Shown: positions 1-6,636 of the stretch, in pieces
Layout: the number at the start of each line of letters is the position of its first letter
How positions within the stretch are numbered: the stretch's first letter is position 1
Assembly: GCA_022360075.1 (NCBI GenBank)
Contig: JAKSDN010001337.1
Location: forward strand, 1 to 14,078
DNA length: 14,078 nucleotides
DNA from: Kiloniellales bacterium
GTDB lineage: Bacteria > Pseudomonadota > Alphaproteobacteria > Kiloniellales > JAKSDN01
Direction of reading: 5' to 3'
Made by a program: the position numbers and the translations under genes
Notes under the pieces: model-generated
What the model was told of the DNA's origin: nothing
What the model saw: the letters and a program-made list of their open reading frames with translations, nothing else
Database searches by the model: none

Positions 1-930
1 ACATCGGCGAAGCCGCCGCCCGCAGCCTCTGCCAGCCGTCACGACCCGGCACGCGGCATCGCGCTCGTCGTCATCGCTGTCGGCTTCTTCGCCATCATGG
101 ATGGGCTGGTGAAGTGGTTGGGCGCGACCTATCCGACCATGCAGCTCATCTTCTTCCGCGCGCTCTTCGCCTTCATCCCGCTCAGCCTGTTCCTGTTCAG
201 TGGTAAGCCGGGCGAGCGCTTCCGCTTCGGCGATCCGCTCGGCCACGTGCTGCGCGCGATCGCCGGCCTGGTCAGCCTGAGCGCCTTCTTCTACGCCTTC
301 GCCCATATGCCGCTGGCCGATGTCGTGGCCATCGCCTTCGCGGCGCCTCTGTTCGTGACGGCGCTCTCGGTGCCCCTGCTCGGCGAGCGCGTCGGCCCGC
401 GGCGCTGGCTCGCCGTTCTGGTCGGCTTCGTCGGGGTCTTGATCATGGTCCGGCCCGGCAGCGGCGTGTTCGAACCCCTCGCGGCCCTGGCGCTTGTCGC
501 CACGCTCTTCTACGCCCTGGTCCTGATCTTCGTGCGCCGCCTGGTGCACAGCAACAGCAACGCCGCGATCGTCCTGGTCTATCTGCTGGTCTCCATCGTG
601 GTCTCGGGCGCCTTCCTGCCCTTCCAATGGGTAACACCGACCCTGACCGACCTCGGGCTGCTGGTCGCGCTCGGGCTCGTCGGCGGCTTGGCACAGCTCA
701 CCGCCACCGCAGGCTATCGCTATGCCGATGCCTCGGTGCTGGCACCCTTCGACTATTTGACCATCCTCTGGGCGAGCCTGATCGGCTACTTCGTCTGGGG
801 CGAAATCCCAGGCAACCACATCTGGCTCGGCGTGGCTCTGGTCATCGGCTCGGGCCTTTACATCCTCTATCGTGAGGCCCGCCTCGGCCTGCCGCGCGGC
901 ATTGCCCGCTGGCTCCAGGCGCGCCGCTGA
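1..930 (+). CDS. EamA/DMT-family transporter, 5'-truncated by the window edge
   Basis: Probable inner-membrane exporter of small metabolites in the drug/metabolite transporter superfamily; the substrate cannot be read from sequence. The reading frame is open from base 1, where it encodes a Pro/Ala/Ser-rich hydrophilic tail, then the membrane protein proper (RGIALVVIAVGFF). The real start therefore lies left of the window, and the ATG at 97 is an internal methionine inside the first membrane segment. About ten hydrophobic helices follow in two EamA halves. The conserved stretches PLADVVAIAFAAPLF, SVPLLGERVG and APFDYLTILWASLIGY (a typical EamA C-terminal motif) are present, and the protein ends in a basic tail after LYILYREARLGL. 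It is followed by a paralogue in the same direction after 137 bases, roughly 60% identical by eye. The family call is secure; the function is not. Confidence 0.9.
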   Translation, partial: TSAKPPPAASASRHDPARGIALVVIAVGFFAIMDGLVKWLGATYPTMQLIFFRALFAFIPLSLFLFSGKPGERFRFGDPLGHVLRAIAGLVSLSAFFYAFAHMPLADVVAIAFAAPLFVTALSVPLLGERVGPRRWLAVLVGFVGVLIMVRPGSGVFEPLAALALVATLFYALVLIFVRRLVHSNSNAAIVLVYLLVSIVVSGAFLPFQWVTPTLTDLGLLVALGLVGGLAQLTATAGYRYADASVLAPFDYLTILWASLIGYFVWGEIPGNHIWLGVALVIGSGLYILYREARLGLPRGIARWLQARR

Positions 931-1067
931 CACCCGCGAACAAGATGTTTCGTTTCCATGAAGTGAGCCCTGCGGCCTGCGCCGGCCTGCCCTGCTGCCT
1001 TAGCGCGAGTGTGCCCGAGGCGGCAGCTATAGTCTGATTGATCTGCTCCCGCTCCCAGTGAGGGACC

Positions 1068-2066
1068 ATGTCACCGAAGGTCGAGCCCCCTGCCGGGCCG
1101 GTCGGCTCGGCTGCCGAATCCACGGCGCCCGAGGGAGGCGGCAAGGCGTCGAGCCGTCAAAAATCGGGCGACCAGGCTCCAGGTCGCGGCATCGCCCTTA
1201 TGGTGCTTTCCGTTGGCTTCTTCTCGGTCATGGATGCCTTGGTCAAGGAGCTGTCGGACAGCGTCCCGACGATGCAGATCGTCTTCTTCCGTAGCCTCTT
1301 CGCCTTCATCCCCTTGGGCTTCATCATCTGGCGCCAGGGCCTGATCAATGCGTTGCGGATCCACGACCGCTGGGGCCATGTCCTGCGTGGCGTCTTCGGC
1401 GTGCTGGCCATGGCCATCTTCTTCTTCGCCTTCGGCCGCATGCCGCTGGCCGATGCGATCGCCATCACTTTCGCCGCGCCGATCTTCGTGACGGCGCTTT
1501 CGGTCCCGCTTCTCGGCGAGAAGGTCGGCATCCGCCGCTGGAGTGCCGTCATCGTGGGCTTTCTCGGCGTGCTGGTGATGGTTCAACCGGGCGGCAGCGG
1601 GCTGCTCGACCCGATCGCGGGCGTCATGCTGCTCGGCACGCTGTTCTACGCCCTGGCCATGATCATGGTGCGCCGTCTCTCCCGGACCGAGACCAACGCC
1701 TCGATCGTCTTCAGCTTCACCTTCGCCGCCACCCTGGTCTCGGCCGCCTTCCTGCCGTTTCAATGGGTGACGCCCGGACCGGAGACCCTGGCGCTCTTGA
1801 TCACCGTCGGCCTGATCGGCGGTCTCGCCCAGATCCTCATGACCATGGCCTTTCGGGCGGGCGATGTCTCCCTCATCGCACCCTTCGACTACACGACCAT
1901 GCTCTGGGCGACGCTGCTCGGGTTCATCTTCTGGGGCGAGATCCCGGGCAACAACATCTGGATCGGGGTGACGATCGTCACCGCCTCGGGGCTCTACATC
2001 CTTTACCGCGAGGCGAATCTAGGCTTGTCCCGCGGTCAGGCCCGGCGCCTGCAGAGCCGGCGCTGA
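1068..2066 (+). CDS. EamA/DMT-family transporter (tandem paralogue)
   Basis: A 332-residue inner-membrane protein of the drug/metabolite transporter superfamily, probably an exporter with unknown substrate. The ATG at 1068 is preceded by GTGAGGG (1058-1064), a good though closely spaced Shine-Dalgarno. The first 38 or so residues are hydrophilic and rich in Ser, Gly, Pro and Ala, a cytoplasmic extension like the one visible in the upstream copy. About ten membrane helices follow as two EamA repeats. Motifs shared with the neighbour include PLADAIAITFAAPIF, SVPLLGEKVG, FLPFQWVTP, APFDYTTMLWATLLG and GLYILYREANLGL. The high similarity, same strand and adjacency indicate tandem duplication. The 137-base gap before it contains no clear terminator; TATAGT (1028-1033) resembles a -10 box but has no matching -35. 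Its stop lies 10 bases from the stop of convergent holC. Confidence 0.93.
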   Translation: MSPKVEPPAGPVGSAAESTAPEGGGKASSRQKSGDQAPGRGIALMVLSVGFFSVMDALVKELSDSVPTMQIVFFRSLFAFIPLGFIIWRQGLINALRIHDRWGHVLRGVFGVLAMAIFFFAFGRMPLADAIAITFAAPIFVTALSVPLLGEKVGIRRWSAVIVGFLGVLVMVQPGGSGLLDPIAGVMLLGTLFYALAMIMVRRLSRTETNASIVFSFTFAATLVSAAFLPFQWVTPGPETLALLITVGLIGGLAQILMTMAFRAGDVSLIAPFDYTTMLWATLLGFIFWGEIPGNNIWIGVTIVTASGLYILYREANLGLSRGQARRLQSRR

Positions 2067-2076
2067 GGTCGCGCCT

Positions 2077-2526
2077 TCAACTCTGCTTGGACCAGCGGCC
2101 CCGCTCGTCCTGTTGCCAATAGGTCACTTCGTGACCGCCGTCTTTCAGCGCCTTCCACTGCTTGCGGGCCGCGGCGAGCGCCCCGTCGTTACTGCCGTCG
2201 AACAACAAGGCACAGACCGCATAGCTGGCCAAGGACTCCGACTGCGCCCCATCGGTCAGGAACAGGACCTCGGCGCCGTTCGGATTCTCGTCCCGGTCCG
2301 TCAGCCAGATCGGCTGGTCGGCGGCCTGGCCGTCCTTGGCCGAGCCGTGCGGCAGGAAGCTGTGATCCCGGTAGGTCCAGAGATGGGCGTTCAGGGCCTC
2401 GACGCGCTCCGCCGAGCCGGCCAGGACGACAGCGCGCTGTCCGCGCTCCAGGGTTTTCTCCAGCATGACCGGAAGCGCCCCTTCGAGGCTGCTCCGGGTC
2501 AGGTGGTAGAAACGCACGTCGGTCAT
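2077..2526 (-). CDS. holC: DNA polymerase III chi subunit (HolC)
   Basis: HolC is the chi accessory subunit of the DNA polymerase III clamp-loader complex. In E. coli it binds single-stranded-DNA-binding protein and bridges it to the clamp loader through psi. The 149-residue length matches the family (about 147 in E. coli). Recognisable features are the N-terminal MTDVRFYHLTRS strand, the early helix with CxL-like spacing replaced by LEKTLERGQRAVVL, the central HLWTYRDHSFLPHG segment (a HolC hallmark) and QPIWLTDRDENPNGA. The C-terminal part carries the short helix ARKQWKAL and the YWQQDERGRW ending. The ATG at 2526 has only a weak GAG upstream. It lies 38 bases downstream of pepA on the same strand, the usual pepA-holC operon, so it is probably co-transcribed from the pepA promoter. 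Converges on the transporter at 2066. Confidence 0.92.
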   Translation of the reverse strand: MTDVRFYHLTRSSLEGALPVMLEKTLERGQRAVVLAGSAERVEALNAHLWTYRDHSFLPHGSAKDGQAADQPIWLTDRDENPNGAEVLFLTDGAQSESLASYAVCALLFDGSNDGALAAARKQWKALKDGGHEVTYWQQDERGRWSKQS

Positions 2527-2564
2527 GGCTCACGGCGGTCAAGCGGATCGCCGGCCCGGCGCGG

Positions 2565-4061
2565 TCAGCCCTCGTAGTGAGCCGCAACCAGGCGGTCGAG
2601 CAGGCGCACGCCGAAGGCCGTGCCGCCCTTGGGCACGGTCGGCCGGTCCTTGCTGGCCCAGGTCACGCCGGCGATATCGAGGTGCGCCCAGGGGGTGTCC
2701 TTTTTGATGAAGCGCTGGATGAACTGGGCGGCCGTGATCGAGCCGGCAGAGCGATTGCCGATGTTCTTCATGTCGGCCGCGTCGGTGTTGATCAGCTTGT
2801 CGTATTCCTCGCTCAGAGGCAGGCGCCAGACCGCTTCGCCGGTCTCTTTCCCGGCCTGGGTCAGGCGCTCACTCAGCGTATCGTCGTTGCTGAACATGCC
2901 GGCGTTCTCGTGCCCGAGGGCGACGATAATGGCTCCGGTGAGCGTCGCCAGATCGACGATCATCCGGGGCTCGTAGGTTTCCTGCACGTACCAGAGCGCG
3001 TCGGCCAGCACCAGGCGCCCCTCGGCGTCGGTGTTGAGCACCTCGATCGTCTGCCCGGATAGGGATGTCACGATGTCACCCGGCCGCTGGGCTCGGTCGG
3101 ACGGCATGTTCTCGACCAGGCCGCAGATGCCGATCACGTTGGCCTTGGCCTTGCGCCCGGCCAGCACCTGCATGAGGCCGAGCACGACCCCGGCGCCGCC
3201 CATGTCCCACTTCATGTCCTGCATGCCGCCGGCCGGCTTGATCGAGATCCCGCCGGTATCGAAGGTCACGCCCTTGCCCACGAAGGCAACCGGCGGCTCC
3301 TTGGAGCGCGGCATGCCCTGCCACTCCATGATCAGGAGCTGGGACTCCTGCGCCGATCCTTGACCGACGCCGAGCAGGGCACCCATGCCGAGGCGCTTCA
3401 TCTGCGCCTCGCCAAGCGCCTTCACCTTCACGCCCAGCTTCTCGAGCTTCTTGGCCTCGGCCACGAAGGACTTCGGAAAGATGATGTTGGCCGGCTCGGA
3501 CACAAGGTCGCGGGTCAGGAACACGCCGGCGGCGATCTTCTCCAGCTCGGCGAAGGCCTTCCGCGCCGCCTTCGGGTCATCGACCATGATCGTGAGCTTG
3601 CGCAGACTACTTTTCTGCTCGGGCTTCTGCTTGGTCTTGTACTTGTCGAAGCGGTAAGACCGCAGCAAGGCACCGAAAGCGTAGCGCGCCGCCCGCTCGG
3701 CGGCGTTCGAGGCCTTGCCTTTGACCTTGGTGACCAGGAGGCTCGCCTCGGCCTCCCCGACCCGTTCGAGGAACGCCAAGACCGCGCCGCCTAGATTTTC
3801 CAGATCACGCGGCGTCAGCTCCGCGGGATCGCCCATGCCGCACAGCAGAACCCGACTGTTCGGAAGCCCGGCGGGGGCCAGGATCTCCAGGATTTCGCTC
3901 TTCTTACCCTTGAAACGGCTGCTTTCCATGGCCCGTGTCAGCGCCCCGTCGCAGAGCTTGTCCAGCTCGGCGGCGGCCGGCAGGAGCTTGCGATCGGCAA
4001 GCACACCCGTGGCGATCGCGCCGCTCTTTACAGTCGTCGGCAGGGTAAAGCTGATCTTCAT
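2565..4061 (-). CDS. pepA: Leucyl aminopeptidase, M17 family (PepA)
   Basis: Cytosolic hexameric, two-metal aminopeptidase that removes N-terminal residues from peptides; in E. coli the protein also binds DNA in Xer recombination and carAB control. The frame stays open further upstream, but the start chosen is the ATG at 4061 (MKISFTLPTT), because GAGGAG stands five bases before it and the protein is then 498 residues, close to the 503 of E. coli. The N-terminal macro-like domain covers about 1-165 and the catalytic domain about 170-498. The metal ligands and catalytic residues are all visible: K263 and D268 in GKGVTFDTGG, K275, D286 in KWDMGGA, and D345, E347 and R349 in the NTDAEGRL signature. 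Each sits seven positions before its E. coli counterpart. First gene of pepA-holC, divergent from lptF, with a promoter candidate at 4198-4226. Confidence 0.96.
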   Translation of the reverse strand: MKISFTLPTTVKSGAIATGVLADRKLLPAAAELDKLCDGALTRAMESSRFKGKKSEILEILAPAGLPNSRVLLCGMGDPAELTPRDLENLGGAVLAFLERVGEAEASLLVTKVKGKASNAAERAARYAFGALLRSYRFDKYKTKQKPEQKSSLRKLTIMVDDPKAARKAFAELEKIAAGVFLTRDLVSEPANIIFPKSFVAEAKKLEKLGVKVKALGEAQMKRLGMGALLGVGQGSAQESQLLIMEWQGMPRSKEPPVAFVGKGVTFDTGGISIKPAGGMQDMKWDMGGAGVVLGLMQVLAGRKAKANVIGICGLVENMPSDRAQRPGDIVTSLSGQTIEVLNTDAEGRLVLADALWYVQETYEPRMIVDLATLTGAIIVALGHENAGMFSNDDTLSERLTQAGKETGEAVWRLPLSEEYDKLINTDAADMKNIGNRSAGSITAAQFIQRFIKKDTPWAHLDIAGVTWASKDRPTVPKGGTAFGVRLLDRLVAAHYEG

Positions 4062-4197
4062 TGCAACTCCTCGTGGCCCTCGGCGGGCCGTATTTGTGTC
4101 CCTGGTCGGGCTGTCGGGGCTAAGCGGCACATAAGACAGCCGTCGCCTGGGGCGGGCTCCCCGGCACGGCGCAATGGAATTCCGACCTTGCCCCAAT

Positions 4198-4226
4198 GCG
4201 ATAGCGCTTGCCCCGGCCGCCGTCAA
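4198..4226 (-). promoter_or_regulatory. Sigma-70-type promoter candidate for pepA-holC
   Basis: On the minus strand, TTGACG (4226-4221) matches the -35 consensus at five of six bases. It is separated by exactly 17 bases from TATCGC (4203-4198), a weaker -10. Transcription would begin near 4191, giving a leader of about 130 bases before pepA. An identical 8-mer, CTTGCCCC on the plus strand, occurs on each side of the -10 (4187-4194 and 4207-4214). Prediction by eye only. Confidence 0.45.
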
Positions 4227-4293
4227 TCCCGGGCGCCATCGCGCGTGCCGGAACTTGGGCGGGACAAGACTAATGGCCAGAACCCGAAAAAAC

Positions 4294-4325
4294 TTGGTGA
4301 AATCACCTGTCCTGTCTTGGATACT
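4294..4325 (+). promoter_or_regulatory. Weak promoter candidate for the lptF operon
   Basis: TTGGTG (4294-4299) could be a -35 and GATACT (4320-4325, four of six to consensus) a -10, but the 20-base spacer is long. It lies in the right place for a short leader before lptF at 4368. No better candidate was found between the pepA and lptF starts on this strand. Confidence 0.22.
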
Positions 4326-4336
4326 CCCCGCTCAAC

Positions 4337-4363
4337 GAAGAAATCGGGCCGGCCAGCTTCTTC
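4337..4363 (+). promoter_or_regulatory. Inverted repeat directly before the lptF start
   Basis: GAAGAA (4337-4342) and TTCTTC (4358-4363) are perfect complements. They enclose 15 bases containing the palindrome GGCCGGCC (4347-4354). The downstream arm ends four bases before the lptF ATG, in the place where a Shine-Dalgarno should be, and no purine-rich site exists there. TCAACGA is also repeated directly (4332-4338 and 4362-4368). This could be an RNA hairpin that modulates lptF translation. Confidence 0.4.
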
Positions 4364-4367
4364 AACG

Positions 4368-5492
4368 ATGCGTTCGATCACGAAGTACGTCCTCAGACAG
4401 CTCGTCACCGTGACGCTTTCGGTCACGATCGGCCTGACCTTTGCCGTCTGGCTGACCCAGTCGCTGCGCCTGATCGACTACATCGTCAATCGCGGGCTAC
4501 CGGCCTCGACCTTCCTTTCCCTGGTCGGCCTGCTGCTGCCCTCCTTCATCGGCGTCGTGCTGCCCATCGCCACTTTCTGCGCGGTCCTCTTCGTCTACAA
4601 CAAGCTCGTGAGCGACAGCGAGCTGGTGGTGCTGAGGGCCGCAGGCCTGTCTCAGATCGAGCTCGCCCGGCCCGCCATCGTCATGGCCCTCATTACTACG
4701 GCGATCGTGTTCTCGATCACGCTCTACTTCCTGCCGCTGTCGTTCGGCAGCTTCAAGAAGCTGCAGCACCAGATGCGCAACGACTATTCGGCGGTCCTGC
4801 TTCAGGAGGGCAAGTTCAACACGATATCGAACGGCATCACGGTCTACGTGCGCGAGCGCAGCTCGGAAGGCGAGCTGCGCGGGATATTGGTGCACGACAA
4901 CCGCAATGCAGAGTTGCCGATTACGATGATGGCCGAGCGCGGCGCCCTCGTCAGCTCGGAGACCGGCCCTCGCGTCGTGATGGTAAACGGCAATCGCCAG
5001 CAAGTTGAACGGGAGAACGGCCGGCTATCACTCCTCTACTTCGACAGCTACACCGTCGAGATCGCCAAGCTCGAGGAGTCCCTGCAAAACCGCTGGCGCG
5101 AGCCGAAAGAGCGATTCCTGCACGAGCTGCTGCAACCCGGCGATTCCACCGATGACCAGAGATTCTATCGCGAGCTGGTCGCAGAAGGCCATCAGCGGCT
5201 GGTCGCACCGCTCTATTGCCTCGCCTTCGTCATGATCGCGCTCGGCGCCTTGCTCTCCGGGGAGTTCAATCGCCGGGGACAGATTCGGCGCGTGCTTCTG
5301 GCCGTCTTGATCGTCGCCCTGCTCGAAGGGCTAGCGCTCGCGCTGCAGGATCTGGCAAGCCGAACGCTCGACGCGGTTCCTGCCATGTATGCAGCTCCCA
5401 TCTTGAGCTCGGTCGCAGCTTGGGTCGCGATGCATAAGCGGCCGAGTCGGCGCGGCGTCGAGCCTCTGCCGGCGGGGACGGCGGTAACATGA
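4368..5492 (+). CDS. lptF: LPS export system permease LptF
   Basis: Inner-membrane subunit of the LptB2FGC ABC transporter, which extracts LPS from the inner membrane and passes it to the periplasmic bridge. The chosen ATG gives 374 residues starting MRSITKYVLRQ, the typical LptF N-terminus; the longer open frame upstream (from 4188) has no family-like sequence. Membrane helices are visible at about 12-31, 49-77, 101-123, 279-297, 308-329 and 337-355, with the periplasmic beta-jellyroll domain at about 130-270. The motif WLTQSLRLIDYIVNRG and the coupling-type segment SELVVLRAAGLSQIELARP, which contacts LptB, are characteristic. No normal Shine-Dalgarno is present; a hairpin sits there instead. 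The stop overlaps the lptG start as ATGA (5489-5492), implying translational coupling. The ATPase gene lptB is not in the window. Confidence 0.95.
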   Translation: MRSITKYVLRQLVTVTLSVTIGLTFAVWLTQSLRLIDYIVNRGLPASTFLSLVGLLLPSFIGVVLPIATFCAVLFVYNKLVSDSELVVLRAAGLSQIELARPAIVMALITTAIVFSITLYFLPLSFGSFKKLQHQMRNDYSAVLLQEGKFNTISNGITVYVRERSSEGELRGILVHDNRNAELPITMMAERGALVSSETGPRVVMVNGNRQQVERENGRLSLLYFDSYTVEIAKLEESLQNRWREPKERFLHELLQPGDSTDDQRFYRELVAEGHQRLVAPLYCLAFVMIALGALLSGEFNRRGQIRRVLLAVLIVALLEGLALALQDLASRTLDAVPAMYAAPILSSVAAWVAMHKRPSRRGVEPLPAGTAVT

Positions 5493-6628
5493 GCCGAGAC
5501 ATGGTGGCACCGGCACTGCCGCGAATTCGGCGGCTGAACCTCTCGCCGACCCTGACCGCCTACATCGCCCGGCAGTTCACCACCCGTTTCCTCTCCTTCT
5601 TTCTCGGCCTCATCGGCATCATCATTCTGGTCAGCATCGTCGACTTGCTCGACCGCACTGCAAACAAGGATGACGTCGGCCTCACGCTGGTCGTTCAGAT
5701 GGTTATGCTCAAGGTACCCCACCTGAGCCAGGAGGTGCTGCCCTTCACGATCCTGTTCGCCGGCATGGCCACGTTTTGGCGCTTGACCCGCTCGAACGAG
5801 CTCGTCGTGGCCCGCAGCGCCGGGGTCTCGGTTTGGCAATTCATGCTGCCGAGCATCCTGGTCTCGACTCTTGTCGGCGTGCTGGCCGTCACGTTGCTCA
5901 ACCCGATCGCCTCGATCCTGCTCGGACGCTACGAGCAGCTCGAGGCGCGCCACTTGAATCACGGGGCGAGCACCATGGCGATCTCGAAGACGGGCCTTTG
6001 GCTGCGCCAGGCCGACGCGCAGGGCCAATCGGTCATCCATGCGCTGCGTGCCTCGCCGGATATCGAGGAGCTGTTCGATGTGATCGTCTTCCGCTTCGGT
6101 TCCGGCGATCGTTTCGCCGGCCGCATCGACGCCGTGCGCGCGGAGCTCCACGAAGGCTCCTGGCGGCTCTACGACGCCTGGGTGATGACGCCGGGGACCC
6201 CGGCGCAGTTCGCCGAGCAGATGGAAATCGAGACGGACCTCACCCCCAACAAGATTCTCGACAGCTTCGCTCCGCCGGAGACTCTCTCCTTCTGGTCGCT
6301 CCCCGGATTCATCGCGCTGCTCGAGCAGGCCGGCTTCTCCGGAAACCGACACCGTCTGCAGTTTCACCGCCTGCTGGCGAGCCCCCTCCTTCTCGCAGCC
6401 ATGATCCTGATCGCGGCCAGCTTCTCTCTGCGCCCGCAACGGCGCGGTCATGTCGGGGTGATCATCCTCTCCGGCATCTGTGCGGGCTTCCTGCTCTACT
6501 TCTTCTCGAACTTCGTGTTTGCCCTCGGCCTGTCCGGCAAGCTTCCGGTCGTTCTTGCCGGCTGGTCACCGACCGGCATCGCGCTCATGCTGGGTGCGTC
6601 CTTGCTCTTGCACTTGGAAGACGGTTGA
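5489..6628 (+). CDS. lptG: LPS export system permease LptG
   Basis: Partner permease of LptF in the LPS extraction transporter. It has 379 residues, a usual length. It starts at an ATG that overlaps the lptF stop by four bases. After a short basic N-terminus come membrane helices at about 32-52, 66-93 and 116-140, a periplasmic jellyroll at roughly 145-290, and three C-terminal helices at about 297-313, 321-345 and 356-375. Family marks are LTAYIARQFTTRFL, IVDLLDRTANKDDVG, the LptB-contacting stretch NELVVARSAGVSVWQFMLP, and the C-terminal SFSLRPQRRGHVG followed by GFLLYFFSNFVFALGLSG. It is the second gene of the lptF-lptG-lptD run; lptD begins within ten bases of its stop or overlaps it, depending on the lptD start. 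Confidence 0.95.
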   Translation: MSRDMVAPALPRIRRLNLSPTLTAYIARQFTTRFLSFFLGLIGIIILVSIVDLLDRTANKDDVGLTLVVQMVMLKVPHLSQEVLPFTILFAGMATFWRLTRSNELVVARSAGVSVWQFMLPSILVSTLVGVLAVTLLNPIASILLGRYEQLEARHLNHGASTMAISKTGLWLRQADAQGQSVIHALRASPDIEELFDVIVFRFGSGDRFAGRIDAVRAELHEGSWRLYDAWVMTPGTPAQFAEQMEIETDLTPNKILDSFAPPETLSFWSLPGFIALLEQAGFSGNRHRLQFHRLLASPLLLAAMILIAASFSLRPQRRGHVGVIILSGICAGFLLYFFSNFVFALGLSGKLPVVLAGWSPTGIALMLGASLLLHLEDG

Positions 6629-6636
6629 CCCCGGCA

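Larger units (their letters stand above)
4062..4367. promoter_or_regulatory. Divergent pepA / lptF control region (306 bases, no gene)
   Basis: This gap separates the pepA and lptF starts and must drive two operons. Reading frames from both genes extend into it, but they lack family homology and are start overextensions. It contains a promoter candidate toward pepA (4198-4226) and a weaker one toward lptF (4294-4325). There is also a 7-bp inverted repeat GGCTGTC/GACAGCC (4109-4115 and 4135-4141) in what would be the pepA leader RNA, the pepA Shine-Dalgarno GAGGAG (minus strand, 4067-4072), and an inverted repeat just before the lptF start (4337-4363). No small gene or RNA was recognised here. 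Confidence 0.75.

Noticed and set aside
991..1030. GCTGCC/GGCAGC inverted repeat between the two transporters as a terminator
   Set aside because: The loop is long (22 bases), there is no following T-run, and the stem is only 6 bp.
1071..1763. 230-codon minus-strand open frame under the second transporter
   Set aside because: Strongly biased His/Asp/Glu/Gly composition that mirrors the membrane-helix codons on the other strand.
4062..4226. 55-residue N-terminal extension of PepA
   Set aside because: GAGGAG before ATG 4061 and normal family length at 498 residues favour the shorter protein; the extension covers the predicted promoter.
4188..4367. 60-residue N-terminal extension of LptF
   Set aside because: No family-like sequence; it overlaps the divergent control region, and MRSITKYVLRQ is a normal LptF beginning.
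5213..6451. 412-codon open frame on the minus strand under lptF/lptG
   Set aside because: Composition is Arg/Gly/Glu/Asp-rich with no recognisable domain, a typical antisense shadow in high-GC coding DNA; the plus-strand genes are certain.
5776..6636. A 287-residue N-terminal extension of LptD in one open frame
   Set aside because: It lies entirely within lptG in another frame, is Arg/Ala-rich with no domain, and precedes a clear signal peptide at 6637.
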